A stretch of 64,000 bases of DNA from Variovorax ginsengisoli (GCF_030486595.1 NZ_JAUJZH010000006.1:227114-291113), one strand, 5' to 3'; counted from the first letter of the stretch, positions 34,710-42,706 are shown. The notes: generated by a model not told the origin, from the sequence alone. Program-made: numbers and translations.

Positions 34710-35104
34710 TTGGTGATACTCACGCGCGTTCCCGCGCCAGGTTCGGACTGAAGATCGAAATCGTTCACCAGCCGCTTGCTGCCCGGAAGTCCGAGGCCCA
34801 TGCCGGTGCCGCTGGTCCAGCCGTCGGTCAGCGCCAGCGCGATGTCGGCGATGCCCGGCCCCTGGTCCTCGAAGACCAGTTGCAGCCCGGGTCGGCCGTT
34901 CTTCTCGATGAACTCCCATCGCATCGTGCCGCCGCCCCCGTGGATCAGGGTGTTGCGCGACAGTTCGCTGGCCGCGGTGATCATCTTGGTCTGGTCGACC
35001 AGCGTCAGCTTGAGGTCCTGGCACAGCGCGCGCACCATCTGCCGGCTGGCGACGATGTTGTGCTCCGACTGCAGCGGCAGCGTACCGGCGCGTTCAATGG
35101 CCAA
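34700..35104 (-). CDS. rsbT: RsbT serine/threonine kinase (stressosome)
   Basis: This 134-residue GHKL kinase has the N-box ASELSRNTLIHGGGG (Asn51), the G1 box EDQGPGI and the G2 region TSGTGMGLGLPGSKRLVNDF, all as in RsbT. RsbT phosphorylates RsbS and RsbR in the stressosome and on release activates a downstream partner. The start is TTG 35104, supported by GAGGAG 7 bp upstream; no ATG is available. The gene overlaps rsbS by 11 bp and the phosphatase gene by 10 bp. In Bacillus the partner is RsbU; no RsbU is present here, so the target is probably one of the adjacent kinases or the fused phosphatase. Confidence 0.9.
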   Translation of the reverse strand: MAIERAGTLPLQSEHNIVASRQMVRALCQDLKLTLVDQTKMITAASELSRNTLIHGGGGTMRWEFIEKNGRPGLQLVFEDQGPGIADIALALTDGWTSGTGMGLGLPGSKRLVNDFDLQSEPGAGTRVSITKWK

Positions 35105-35468
35105 GGGAACTCTCCTCGCGCGCGCGCTGGAGCAGTTCCATGCCGCGCTCGACGTTGAGCGCGGTCCGCACGCCTTCGAGCGACAGGCCGAGCTCGACGA
35201 GCGTGATGGCCACGGCAGGCTGCATGCCGACGACCACCGTGGTGGCGGAAAGGATGCGGGCGATGCCCGAGATGCTGGTCAGCATGCGGCCGACGAAGGA
35301 GTCGACGATCTCGAGCGCCGAGATGTCGATCATCACGCCCGACGCACCCGTCTTGGCGATCTGGCCGGCCAGGTCGTCCTGCAAGGTCAGGGCAGTCTGG
35401 TCCTGCATGTCGACCTGAATGGTCACCAGCAGGGTCTCGCCCATGCGCAGAATCGGGATGCGGTCCAT
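35094..35468 (-). CDS. rsbS: RsbS stressosome scaffold (STAS domain)
   Basis: This 124-residue single STAS-domain protein has the segment VMIDISALEIVDSFVGR. Ser57 in the DSF motif corresponds to the serine phosphorylated by RsbT in Bacillus RsbS, so the switch residue is conserved. RsbS and RsbR build the icosahedral core that holds RsbT. ATG 35468 lies 7 bp after the rsbR stop, and the end overlaps rsbT. It is the same length as known RsbS proteins. Confidence 0.92.
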   Translation of the reverse strand: MDRIPILRMGETLLVTIQVDMQDQTALTLQDDLAGQIAKTGASGVMIDISALEIVDSFVGRMLTSISGIARILSATTVVVGMQPAVAITLVELGLSLEGVRTALNVERGMELLQRAREESSLGH

Positions 35469-35475
35469 GGCCGTC

Positions 35476-36321
35476 CTAGTTGTCGCGCGTGATGCGCCAA
35501 CCGGTCTTCTGCAGCGCAAGCGACAGCGCATCGGCCAGTGTCGCCTTGGTGCTGACGCCCTGCAGGTCGATGCCCAGATGCACGATGGTCTGTGCGATCT
35601 GCGGGCGGATCCCGCTGATGATGCAGTCGGCCCCCATCAAGCGGATGGCGGTGACGGTCTTCAGCAGGTGCTGCGCCACCAGCGTGTCGACGGTCGGCAC
35701 ACCCGTGATGTCGATGATCGCGAGGCCCGAACCGGTTTCGAGGATCCGTTGCAGCAGCGCCTCCATCACCATCTGCGTGCGGCTGCTGTCGAGCACGCCG
35801 ATCATGGGCACGGCCAGCACGCCCTCCCACAGCTTCACGACCGGGGTGGACAACTCGAGCAGTTCTTCCTGCTGGCGCCGGATGATGTCCTCGCGCACCT
35901 GCTGGAAGGTCGACACGGTGTGCTGCGCCAACCTGTCGACCGTGGTCGACAAGGACCAGAGCGCAGGCCCCAAGGCCTCCGGCTGGGCGGCGAGCCGTCG
36001 CTGCAGGGAAGCGAAAAGCGGCTTCTTGAGCGCCAGCACGAAGACGCTGGTGGCTTCTGCCGTCTGGCCCTGTGCGGCCCTGGAGCGCGACAGGCCGGAA
36101 AGCGTGTCGCGCACGGACGCCCAATCGGCCGACTCGAATCCTTCCGGGTCCGCACCGGCCTGCAGGCTTTCACGCAGCTTGCGCAGGAGCTCGGAGGCCT
36201 CGGCGCGAGCGGCGCGCCGGGCACCGACGTCGGCGCCGGGCAATTCGGCCATCCACTCGTCGATGATCGGTTCTTCCTCGTCCCTCAGGGCACCCAGCAG
36301 TGGCGCGTAATCGTTCTTCAT
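35476..36321 (-). CDS. rsbR: RsbR stressosome sensor protein
   Basis: This 281-residue protein has an N-terminal helical sensor domain (about residues 1-150, RsbRD-like rather than a non-haem globin) joined by a helix (REDIIRRQQEELLELSTPVV) to a STAS domain (about 160-280). In the STAS part Thr213 in PTVDTLVAQHLL corresponds to Thr205 of Bacillus RsbRA, and Ser179 in GVLDSSRT is at the Thr171 position. The regulatory sites are therefore kept, one as Ser. ATG 36321 follows GAGGAAACC. It is the first gene of the operon rsbR-rsbS-rsbT-phosphatase-kinase-hybrid kinase. Confidence 0.9.
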   Translation of the reverse strand: MKNDYAPLLGALRDEEEPIIDEWMAELPGADVGARRAARAEASELLRKLRESLQAGADPEGFESADWASVRDTLSGLSRSRAAQGQTAEATSVFVLALKKPLFASLQRRLAAQPEALGPALWSLSTTVDRLAQHTVSTFQQVREDIIRRQQEELLELSTPVVKLWEGVLAVPMIGVLDSSRTQMVMEALLQRILETGSGLAIIDITGVPTVDTLVAQHLLKTVTAIRLMGADCIISGIRPQIAQTIVHLGIDLQGVSTKATLADALSLALQKTGWRITRDN

Positions 36322-36534
36322 GGTTTCCTCACAAAACTGTCTTCCGGGTCGGCGCGAGTCGCCTCCCAGGCCCTCGCGCAGTGCGCGCTGGTCGTTCGGC
36401 ATGGTAGCCACTGGGACAGCGACTCCCGCGCCCGCTGCACCGAATTGGACGATGGACTACGCCGCGATCGGCGCAGGCCTACACAAAGCGAGGCACGACC
36501 ACGCCTGCCCCACCCGCGGCAACGCCCGGTCGGC

Positions 36535-36765
36535 CTAGCGACCTTGGCTCAACCGGATCAGCCCATAGACCGTCAAATACGCCGATCCGCGGCCATCCGT
36601 CGCGACCAGGCCGTTGGAACTCAGGCGACTCGACACCGCGGAGGCTTCGACGGGGGCCGCTTCTTCGCTGGCGCCGGCCAGGCTCTGCAGCCTCCTCCAC
36701 TGCGCGTTGTTGAGCCGGAGCTTGTCCGGCTTCGCGCGCTCGGTGCCAGCCTGCGTCTCGTTCAT
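36535..36765 (-). CDS. Small hypothetical protein (76 aa)
   Basis: This soluble protein from ATG 36765 contains LRLNNAQWRRLQSLAGASEE and SRLSSNGLVATDGRGSAYLTVYGLIRLSQGR, which looks like a small winged-helix or MarR-like wing fragment. The ribosome binding site is weak. It lies 14 bp after the stop of the 65-residue membrane protein on the same strand, so the two may be co-transcribed. It is positioned upstream of rsbR but with a 213-bp gap. Function is unknown. Confidence 0.5.
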   Translation of the reverse strand: MNETQAGTERAKPDKLRLNNAQWRRLQSLAGASEEAAPVEASAVSSRLSSNGLVATDGRGSAYLTVYGLIRLSQGR

Positions 36766-36779
36766 GGCCGCGCCCCGGA

Positions 36780-36977
36780 TCAGACGATGGCGCCGACCAG
36801 CCGCAGCAGCGACAGGCCGAACACGGTCATGATCATGATGATGACCGCCACCCTGGTCCAGACGCGCTCATCACGCTCCTCGGATCGCGGAGGAAGGGGC
36901 GCGAACGAGGAGCCCCGGTCCTGGCGGTCCGGCTTTTCGGTCCACCAGCCGAGTCGGGTGTCATGGTCTTCTTGCAT
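36780..36977 (-). CDS. Small single-pass membrane protein (65 aa)
   Basis: ATG 36977 begins MQEDHDTRLGWWTEKPDRQD, a polar N-terminus, followed by one C-terminal transmembrane helix (VWTRVAVIIMIMTVFGLSLL). The pattern is that of a tail-anchored inner-membrane microprotein. It diverges from the glycosyltransferase gene across 229 bp that hold a 14-bp palindrome. No homology is recognised. The acidic/basic linker and the clean start make a real gene likely. Confidence 0.55.
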   Translation of the reverse strand: MQEDHDTRLGWWTEKPDRQDRGSSFAPLPPRSEERDERVWTRVAVIIMIMTVFGLSLLRLVGAIV

Positions 36978-37052
36978 GGACGTGATTCTTCTGGGGTAAG
37001 TAGTACTTTGGTATGTCATTTGACGTATCCGCCGTACGAGGGCGACCAGGAA

Positions 37053-37066
37053 GTGAACTAGTTCAC
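37053..37066. promoter_or_regulatory. Perfect 14-bp palindrome upstream of the glycosyltransferase module
   Basis: GTGAACTAGTTCAC is a perfect palindrome in the gap between the divergent starts at 36977 and 37207. Its size and symmetry fit a dimeric repressor site. No cognate regulator is adjacent. Chance occurrence cannot be excluded for a 14-mer in 64 kb, but the position in a short divergent promoter region favours function. Confidence 0.45.
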
Positions 37067-37206
37067 GCTTTGACAGCGCGTGGTGCGCCATGGCCCGCGC
37101 CGCGATGCCAGGTGTCAGCGCCTACACATCGTTGGCTCAGGGACCGACTCGGCGTTCGAGCGCACCTGCCCTACCGTCGCTGGACCCGACTTCAGCGAGA
37201 CAACCC

Positions 37207-37911
37207 ATGCTTGGCATCGTCATCCCGGCACACAACGAAGCCCTGCTCATCGGCTCGACCCTCGATGCGGTCATGGCCGCGGCGAGACACCCCGACCTGC
37301 GTGACGAGCCGGTCGAGGTGGTGGTGGTGCTCGACAGCTGCAGCGACGCCACCGGCGTGATCGCGGCACGCGCAGGCGCGCGCACCGTCAGCCTGCGCGT
37401 GCAGAACGTCGGCGTCGCCCGCGCAGTGGGCGCGGAAGCCATGCTCGCCGCCGGCGCCCGCTGGCTCGCCTTCACCGACGCCGACACGGTCGTCTCGCCA
37501 AGCTGGCTGGTGGACCAGCTCGCGCAGGAGGCCGACGCGGTCTGCGGTTCGATCGGCGTCGACGATTGGTCAGCGCATGGGGATCACGCAGGCGCGATCG
37601 AAGCCCATTTCCAGAAGACCTATTCGGACGTCGACGGCCACTCCCACATTCATGGCGCCAACCTGGGCGTCTCGGCGGCCGCCTATCGGCGCGCGGGTGG
37701 CTTCCGCCACCTGGCCTGCAGCGAGGACGTCGCCCTGGTGCGTGCGCTCGAGGCCACCGGGGCCCGGATCGCCTGGAGCGCGAAGCCGCGCGTGGTGACC
37801 AGTTCGCGCCGCGACGGGCGCGCGCGCGGCGGCTTTGCGGATGCGCTGCTGGCCGCGGTCGCTGCCGGCGTGGCCGCTGTGGCGCCACCCGGCGCCGCCG
37901 CCGTGGGCTGA
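37207..37911 (+). CDS. Family 2 glycosyltransferase (GT-A, soluble)
   Basis: This 234-residue enzyme begins LGIVIPAHNEALLIGSTLD, the classic GT2 start, with the DxD metal/nucleotide-sugar motif Asp91-Ala-Asp93 in AFTDADTVVSPSW and an acceptor-side CSEDVALVRALEATGARI motif near residues 177-193. It has no transmembrane helices, unlike chitin-synthase-like NodC enzymes. The chosen start ATG 37207 fits the fold; upstream in-frame sequence looks non-coding. It is the first gene of a compact plus-strand module with an acyl-CoA dehydrogenase-like protein 17 bp downstream. It probably transfers one sugar to a small carrier or lipid. Donor and acceptor are unknown. Confidence 0.87.
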   Translation: MLGIVIPAHNEALLIGSTLDAVMAAARHPDLRDEPVEVVVVLDSCSDATGVIAARAGARTVSLRVQNVGVARAVGAEAMLAAGARWLAFTDADTVVSPSWLVDQLAQEADAVCGSIGVDDWSAHGDHAGAIEAHFQKTYSDVDGHSHIHGANLGVSAAAYRRAGGFRHLACSEDVALVRALEATGARIAWSAKPRVVTSSRRDGRARGGFADALLAAVAAGVAAVAPPGAAAVG

Positions 37912-37928
37912 CGACGGACCCGCCCGCC

Positions 37929-38945
37929 ATGCTCTCCGGCGCGACCCATGATGCGCTCCAGCGCCTTTGCCGCCAGCATGGGGGCGCACTCGCGCTCGAC
38001 CATCTGGTGGCTGCCGGCATCGATCGCCTGCCGCCGCCCGGCTCCGGCGGCACCATCGAACGCTGGCGAATCCTGTCGGAAGTGGCCGCGCACGACCTCT
38101 CGCTCGCCAAGCTGTTCGAAGGGCACACGGACGCGCTTGCGATCCGCCATGAACTCGGCCTGGCGGACGCCGAGACCGGTTCTCGCTGGGGCACATGGTG
38201 CGCCGAACCCCCCGATGCGCGCGTGACGATGGAAGCCCTCGTCGACGAGGGTGCGAGCGCGGCCCCGGTCCGCCTCCACGGCACCAAGGCATGGTGCTCG
38301 GGCGCACAGGGCGTGACGCATGCCGTACTGAGCTGCTGGGACGATGCAGGAGAGCCCTGCCTCGCCGAGCTGAAGCTCGACCAGGCGGCCGTCACGGTCA
38401 CCGACCAGGGCTGGCACGCGGTGGGCATGGCGGCAAGCGGCAGCGTGGATGTGCGATTCGATGGCGCGGTGGCACACCGGATCGGCCGCCCCGGCGACTA
38501 CGTCCGGCGGCCCGGTTTCTGGCAGGGCGGCGCCGGCATCGCGGCCTGCTGGTTCGGCGGCGCTCTGGGCATCGCACGCATGGCGCGCCGATTCTGCGGC
38601 ATGGCACCCGACGCCCATCGGCTCGCCCACCTGGGTGCCATCGACACCGCGCTCGCAGCCGGCGCGGCCGTGTTGCGCGAAAGCGCGGCGTGGATCGATG
38701 CCCATCCCCGCGACGACGCGCACCAGATCGCGCTGCGCGCCCGCCTGGTGGTCGAGGAGGCCGCCCATGCGCTCATCGCGCACGCCTGCCGCGCGACCGG
38801 CGCGGGGCCGCTCTGCCGGGATGCGCGCTTTGCACGGGCGGTGGCCGACCTCCCTGTCTATATGCGCCAGAGCCATGCGGAACGCGACCTGGCGAGCCTG
38901 GGCAAGACTGTTCTCGATACGGAGACCACACCATGGAAGTTGTAG
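37929..38945 (+). CDS. Acyl-CoA dehydrogenase-like flavoprotein
   Basis: This 338-residue protein has the acyl-CoA dehydrogenase fold: an N-terminal helical part (EVAAHDLSLAKLFEGHTDAL), the beta domain with LHGTKAWCSGAQGVTHAVL and VDVRFDGAVA, and a C-terminal helical bundle. It is about 50 residues shorter than typical FAD-dependent acyl-CoA dehydrogenases, so the C-terminal FAD-binding part is reduced and the catalytic base is not obvious. It may oxidise an acyl chain or act on a small amine or sugar derivative. ATG 37929 is 17 bp after the glycosyltransferase, and its end overlaps the deacetylase start by 13 bp. Confidence 0.82.
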   Translation: MLSGATHDALQRLCRQHGGALALDHLVAAGIDRLPPPGSGGTIERWRILSEVAAHDLSLAKLFEGHTDALAIRHELGLADAETGSRWGTWCAEPPDARVTMEALVDEGASAAPVRLHGTKAWCSGAQGVTHAVLSCWDDAGEPCLAELKLDQAAVTVTDQGWHAVGMAASGSVDVRFDGAVAHRIGRPGDYVRRPGFWQGGAGIAACWFGGALGIARMARRFCGMAPDAHRLAHLGAIDTALAAGAAVLRESAAWIDAHPRDDAHQIALRARLVVEEAAHALIAHACRATGAGPLCRDARFARAVADLPVYMRQSHAERDLASLGKTVLDTETTPWKL

Positions 38946-39700
38946 AGAAGGAAGGCGATCGCGTGATCCACGGCGACGGCACGACAGAAGACGAGTGGCA
39001 TGCCTGGAGCGGCCTGCGCCAGATGCGCACGAGCTTCGTGGAGACCCTGGTTCCCGCCGGCGGGCGCGCCGTGGTCGTTGCGCCGCATCCGGACGACGAG
39101 GTGCTGGCGGTCGGCGGACTGCTGGCGCAGCTGGCCCGGCTCGGCAGCGCGATCCGCGTCATCGCGGTCACCGACGGCACCGCCAGCCATCGCGGCTCAC
39201 GCGACTGGCCTGTCGAGCGGCTGGTCCGCGAGCGCCCGGGCGAGAGCCGCGAGGCCCTGCACCGGCTGGGCGTCGACATCGAGCCGATCCGGCTGGGCCT
39301 GCCCGATGGGGGCTTGCGCGGCCTCGAGACACTGCTGGCGGATCGCCTCCTGACCCTCTTCGACCGCCAGGACGTGGTGTTCACGACCTGGCGCGGCGAC
39401 GGGCATCCCGACCATGAAGCCACGGGCCACGCCTGCGCCTTTGCCGCGGCGCGGACCGGGGCGAAACTGGTCGAGGTGCCGGTGTGGGCCTGGCACTGGG
39501 CCGCACCGGGCGACAAGCGCCTGCCGTGGCTGCGCGCGCGGCGGCTGGACCTCGATGCGCAGGCGTGCCGGCGCAAGCAGAGCGCGGTGCGGGCGTTCGC
39601 GAGCCAGATCGAAGCCGACGCGTCGACTGGTCGGCCGCCCATCCTGCGACCCACGACGCTCGCGCGCGCCGCGCGGCCTTTCGAGGTGTTCTTCACGTGA
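38933..39700 (+). CDS. PIG-L family N-deacetylase
   Basis: This 255-residue protein carries the zinc motif His52-Pro-Asp-Asp-Glu in VVVAPHPDDEVLAVGG and the downstream HPDHEATGH (His158-His161) that completes the metal site. PIG-L/LmbE enzymes remove acetyl groups from N-acetylglucosamine conjugates such as mycothiol, bacillithiol or GPI precursors. In this operon it would act on the sugar attached by the glycosyltransferase. ATG 38933 lies inside the preceding gene and the stop overlaps the methyltransferase start (GTGA), so translation is coupled on both sides. Confidence 0.88.
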   Translation: MEVVEKEGDRVIHGDGTTEDEWHAWSGLRQMRTSFVETLVPAGGRAVVVAPHPDDEVLAVGGLLAQLARLGSAIRVIAVTDGTASHRGSRDWPVERLVRERPGESREALHRLGVDIEPIRLGLPDGGLRGLETLLADRLLTLFDRQDVVFTTWRGDGHPDHEATGHACAFAAARTGAKLVEVPVWAWHWAAPGDKRLPWLRARRLDLDAQACRRKQSAVRAFASQIEADASTGRPPILRPTTLARAARPFEVFFT

Positions 39701-40320
39701 ACTCCCCGGCTGGCCAGCCTGACGGCACGAGCGCCTATTTCGACGGGCTCTACGGGGCGAGCGACGATCCCTATGCGCTGCGCATCCGCTGGTATGAAGA
39801 GCGAAAGCGGGCGCTGATCCTGGCCACGCTCCCGCGGCGCCGTTACCAGCGTGCCTTCGAACCCGGCTGCGGCATCGGCGAGTTCACGGTGACGCTATCG
39901 GCTCGCTGCGACACGGTGCTCGCGAGCGACCGCTCGGCGCGCGCGGTCGAGATCGCGCGGCAGCGCACCGCAGGTCTTCGCAACGTCCGCATCGAACGGC
40001 AGGACCTGCCGGCGGAATGGCCGGACGATGTCGCTGCGTTCGACTTGATCGTCCTGTGCGAGCTCGGTTATTTCCTGCAGCCGGACGCGATGCGCGAGCT
40101 CGCCCGCCACTGCGACCACTCGCTCGCCGGCGACGGCACCCTGGTCGCCTGCGATTGGCGCCCCGACTTCGCCGAGCGCCAGCTGGCGACCGACGCGGTG
40201 CAAGCGCAACTGGCGGCGCTGGGACTCACCCGGCTGGTGCGCCACGAGGAAGATGACTTCCTGCTTCAGGTGTGGTCGCGGGATGGTCGTTCGGTGGCGC
40301 AGCAGGAGCGGATCCGCTGA
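39697..40320 (+). CDS. SAM-dependent methyltransferase (NodS-like)
   Basis: This 207-residue class I methyltransferase opens TSAYFDGLYGASDDPYALRIRWYEERKR, which resembles the N-terminus of NodS N-methyltransferases. It has the SAM-binding loop FEPGCGIGEFT (Gly57-Gly61) and motif IV VLCELGYFL. After deacetylation by the PIG-L enzyme, the free amine would be a natural methylation target. GTG 39697 overlaps the deacetylase stop. The last 95 bp overlap the convergent metallopeptidase gene, an unusually long antisense overlap. The reaction is inferred from similarity to NodS and operon context. Confidence 0.85.
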   Translation: MNSPAGQPDGTSAYFDGLYGASDDPYALRIRWYEERKRALILATLPRRRYQRAFEPGCGIGEFTVTLSARCDTVLASDRSARAVEIARQRTAGLRNVRIERQDLPAEWPDDVAAFDLIVLCELGYFLQPDAMRELARHCDHSLAGDGTLVACDWRPDFAERQLATDAVQAQLAALGLTRLVRHEEDDFLLQVWSRDGRSVAQQERIR

Positions 40321-41431
40321 AGCCGGCCCCGGCCGGCTGCTCGCCAGGACGGCGCGGCAGGAAGTTCATCGGCACGCGCCCGGCGCTTCCAGCCCGGACG
40401 ACGCGATGGATGAAGTCCAGCTTTTCGATGACCGGGGGAACCACGATGAACGGATAGCTGTCGTGGGCGCCGAGGCTGCGATCCATCGCGTTGATGAACT
40501 GAGAGACCGGCAGCCACTGCTCGACCACGGAAGACCGGATCGATTCGGCGTTCAGATCGAGCTTGCGCACCGTCAGCGACGGCGCGGACGGCAAGGCGTG
40601 ATCGAGCCGGGCGCCCCAGGCGGCGGCGGTCTCCAGGCCATCCACCATGTGCAGGTAGTGCGCCCAGGTCTCCGCCCAGTCCTCCCAGGGGTGCGAGCTC
40701 GCGTACGCACTGATGAAGCGCAGCGGCCAGTCCGCCACCGGCGACGCGTAGTGCTTCTTCAGGGAGGCTTCGTAGTCGGCGCGCTCGTCGCCGAACAAGG
40801 ACCGGTACTCGTCGATCCACGGCGTGCCGCGCACCAGCCGATCCCAGTAGTAGTGGCCGATTTCGTGGCGGAAGTGGCCCAGCAACGTCCGATAGGGCTC
40901 GTGCATCGACATGCGGATCTGCTCGCGACGCGCATCGTCTGCCTCCGCGATGTTAAGCGTGATGACGCCCTCGTCATGGCCGGTGAGCACGCGATCCTTC
41001 GGATCCACCTGCTCGAGGAACTCGAATGAAAGTCCGTTCGCAGGGTCTTCCAGCTTGTTGGGCGTCGGCAGGACGAGCTCCACCAGGGTGTAGAAAAGCC
41101 GCCGCTTGGCCTGTTCGAGCGCGGCCCAATAACCGCGATTTTGCGGCGTCGCCAGCGCCGGGATGGTATGCGTCGTTCGACACGACAGGCAATGCTCGTG
41201 GGCGCTGTCGGACAAGAGCATCCAGTTGCAGACGCCCTCCTTCCGATTCGCGCAAGGGCGGTATTCGGGACCCGAAGGACCCAGCCGGCGCCAGGCCTCC
41301 TCGGCCGATGCCTCGAAGGCGATCATCAGTTGTTCGTCCGGCGCGTAGCCGAGCGTCGAGCCGCATGTCTCGCAGCTCAGGTTCTCGAAGAAAACCCGGT
41401 TGCTGCAATGCGAACAGGTCAGTTGCTTCAT
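40226..41431 (-). CDS. Zinc-ribbon zinc-dependent metallopeptidase family protein
   Basis: This 401-residue protein begins with a zinc ribbon (Cys6, Cys9, Cys20, Cys23) and a second Cys set (Cys60, Cys68, Cys81, Cys84), then carries the catalytic HExxH motif HEIGH at residues 189-193 followed by YYWDRLV, and later HPWEDWAETWAHYLHMVDG. This architecture matches a conserved family annotated as zinc-binding metallopeptidase of unknown substrate. The Pro/Ala-rich tail after residue about 350 looks dispensable. ATG 41431 is used. It converges on the methyltransferase with a 95-bp overlap, which may affect expression of both. Confidence 0.85.
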   Translation of the reverse strand: MKQLTCSHCSNRVFFENLSCETCGSTLGYAPDEQLMIAFEASAEEAWRRLGPSGPEYRPCANRKEGVCNWMLLSDSAHEHCLSCRTTHTIPALATPQNRGYWAALEQAKRRLFYTLVELVLPTPNKLEDPANGLSFEFLEQVDPKDRVLTGHDEGVITLNIAEADDARREQIRMSMHEPYRTLLGHFRHEIGHYYWDRLVRGTPWIDEYRSLFGDERADYEASLKKHYASPVADWPLRFISAYASSHPWEDWAETWAHYLHMVDGLETAAAWGARLDHALPSAPSLTVRKLDLNAESIRSSVVEQWLPVSQFINAMDRSLGAHDSYPFIVVPPVIEKLDFIHRVVRAGSAGRVPMNFLPRRPGEQPAGAGFSGSAPAAPPNDHPATTPEAGSHLPRGAPAG

Positions 41432-41744
41432 GGTGTCTTTCCTGGATGCGCGGGGTGAGTCAATCCCTCGAAGGTTCGGGCGAGACCGATGCCAGGGATT
41501 CATCGTCCTGTTGTTGCGATGCAGCATAAGGCCTGCCCGGTGATCGTGGAGAAGATAGCCGGCTGCAACGACGTCGGACGAGACGCCGCGCAGAGCAAGG
41601 CGAACCCGCGGCTACAGGAGCATGCAGCGGCGTTCTCCTACATCGCCGGAGGGGGAACGGGCGCATCGTCTGGCAAGGAGGTCAGCATGCCATCGCCGAG
41701 ATCTCTGCTTCCGGAAAATGAGCGGCCAATTCAGTGAGGCTCGC
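41432..41744. other. Intergenic region, no gene seen
   Basis: Between the divergent metallopeptidase and the 83-residue protein I see no convincing frame. A 47-bp stretch near 41650-41700 is purine-rich (GGAGGGGGAACGGGC), without a start at the right distance. Promoters for both directions probably lie here. Confidence 0.4.
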
Positions 41745-41996
41745 ATGAACAACAGCACTCTTCACCCCTACCAGGCATTCGCCTATCGAGGAAGGTCTTT
41801 CCTTTGCGGAGCGCAGGCGCGGGCGAACGGGACCTTCCAGCCCGTCGTCTTTTGTGTCGGTCCGGCGCCGGGTCGGCAGACCGAATTGCCGCGGGACACG
41901 GATGCCTATGCGACCGAGAGCGAGGCGCTTCGCCACGCAGAGCAGCAGGCGATGCGCTGGGTCGAGGATCACGAGGACGTCCGGGGCCTGGAATGA
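41745..41996 (+). CDS. Small hypothetical protein (83 aa)
   Basis: ATG 41745, with GAGG about 8 bp upstream, starts MNNSTLHPYQAFAYRGRSFL. The rest (GTFQPVVFCVGPAPGRQTEL, then ATESEALRHAEQQAMRWVEDH) looks like a small alpha/beta domain. An alternative ATG 41718 would add nine residues. The stop overlaps the next start as ATGA, so the two are co-translated. I recognise no family with certainty. Confidence 0.6.
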   Translation: MNNSTLHPYQAFAYRGRSFLCGAQARANGTFQPVVFCVGPAPGRQTELPRDTDAYATESEALRHAEQQAMRWVEDHEDVRGLE

Positions 41997-42664
41997 GGCC
42001 GGGTTCGTCGCTGAACGACGGGCCGAACGAGGCGCTGCACGCGGGAGGCCGCATCGAATCACTGCGGCCCCTGGAACGGCCTCAGCCGACGCCCGGCCCG
42101 CGCGCCAGGGCACGCACCGAACTCTTGTCGATGGCGGTGATGGCATCGATCGTCCTGGGCTACGCCTTCGCCTGCTGGGGGCCGGACGAGCCGGCCAGTA
42201 TTTCGGAAGCGCCCCTCCCATCGACGCCCCTGACCATCGAGGAGCTTCATCCCCGGATCGCGTCGGTCGTCGAGGAAGCGGCGGGCAACGGCGCAGTGCT
42301 GGAGGTGACTCTCGTCCAGACCTCGCCGATGTATCCCGCCAGCGTGGTGAGCGAGTTTTCGCGTGACGCGCTGGCGGTCGCTCAACGCATGCGGCAGTTC
42401 TTCCCCCACATCGACAACCAGACGCTGCGTTTCGTGGCGGAGGTCGCCCAGGAGCCGGGCGATGGTTTGCTGTTCTCGATCGATCTCGACAGGGCTCGAT
42501 TGATGTCGAAGGTCGGCGCCGCCGATTTCTCGTTCCAGGATCTCTTGAACCAGGCACAGGCCGTCCGTTTCCTGGATCCGGAGGGTCGGCGCTACGTGGC
42601 GTCGTTCTGCGCCGATCCGATCGCGAATTCAGCGACCCAGTTCTGTCTCCGTGAGGTTCACTGA
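41993..42664 (+). CDS. Hypothetical membrane-anchored protein (223 aa)
   Basis: The start ATG 41993 overlaps the previous stop. A single hydrophobic segment at about residues 46-63 (LSMAVMASIVLGYAFACW) precedes a probably periplasmic domain with VEEAAGNGAVLEVTLVQTSPMYPASVV and RFLDPEGRRYVASFCADP. Two C-terminal Cys residues could form a disulfide. I find no known domain. It is coupled to the 83-residue protein and lies opposite a lone receiver protein, which may hint at a signalling role but does not prove one. Confidence 0.55.
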   Translation: MRPGSSLNDGPNEALHAGGRIESLRPLERPQPTPGPRARARTELLSMAVMASIVLGYAFACWGPDEPASISEAPLPSTPLTIEELHPRIASVVEEAAGNGAVLEVTLVQTSPMYPASVVSEFSRDALAVAQRMRQFFPHIDNQTLRFVAEVAQEPGDGLLFSIDLDRARLMSKVGAADFSFQDLLNQAQAVRFLDPEGRRYVASFCADPIANSATQFCLREVH

Positions 42665-42706
42665 AGGGAGGAGGAGCCGCTTTGCGCGAACGCTCGGGTC
42701 GGCGCG

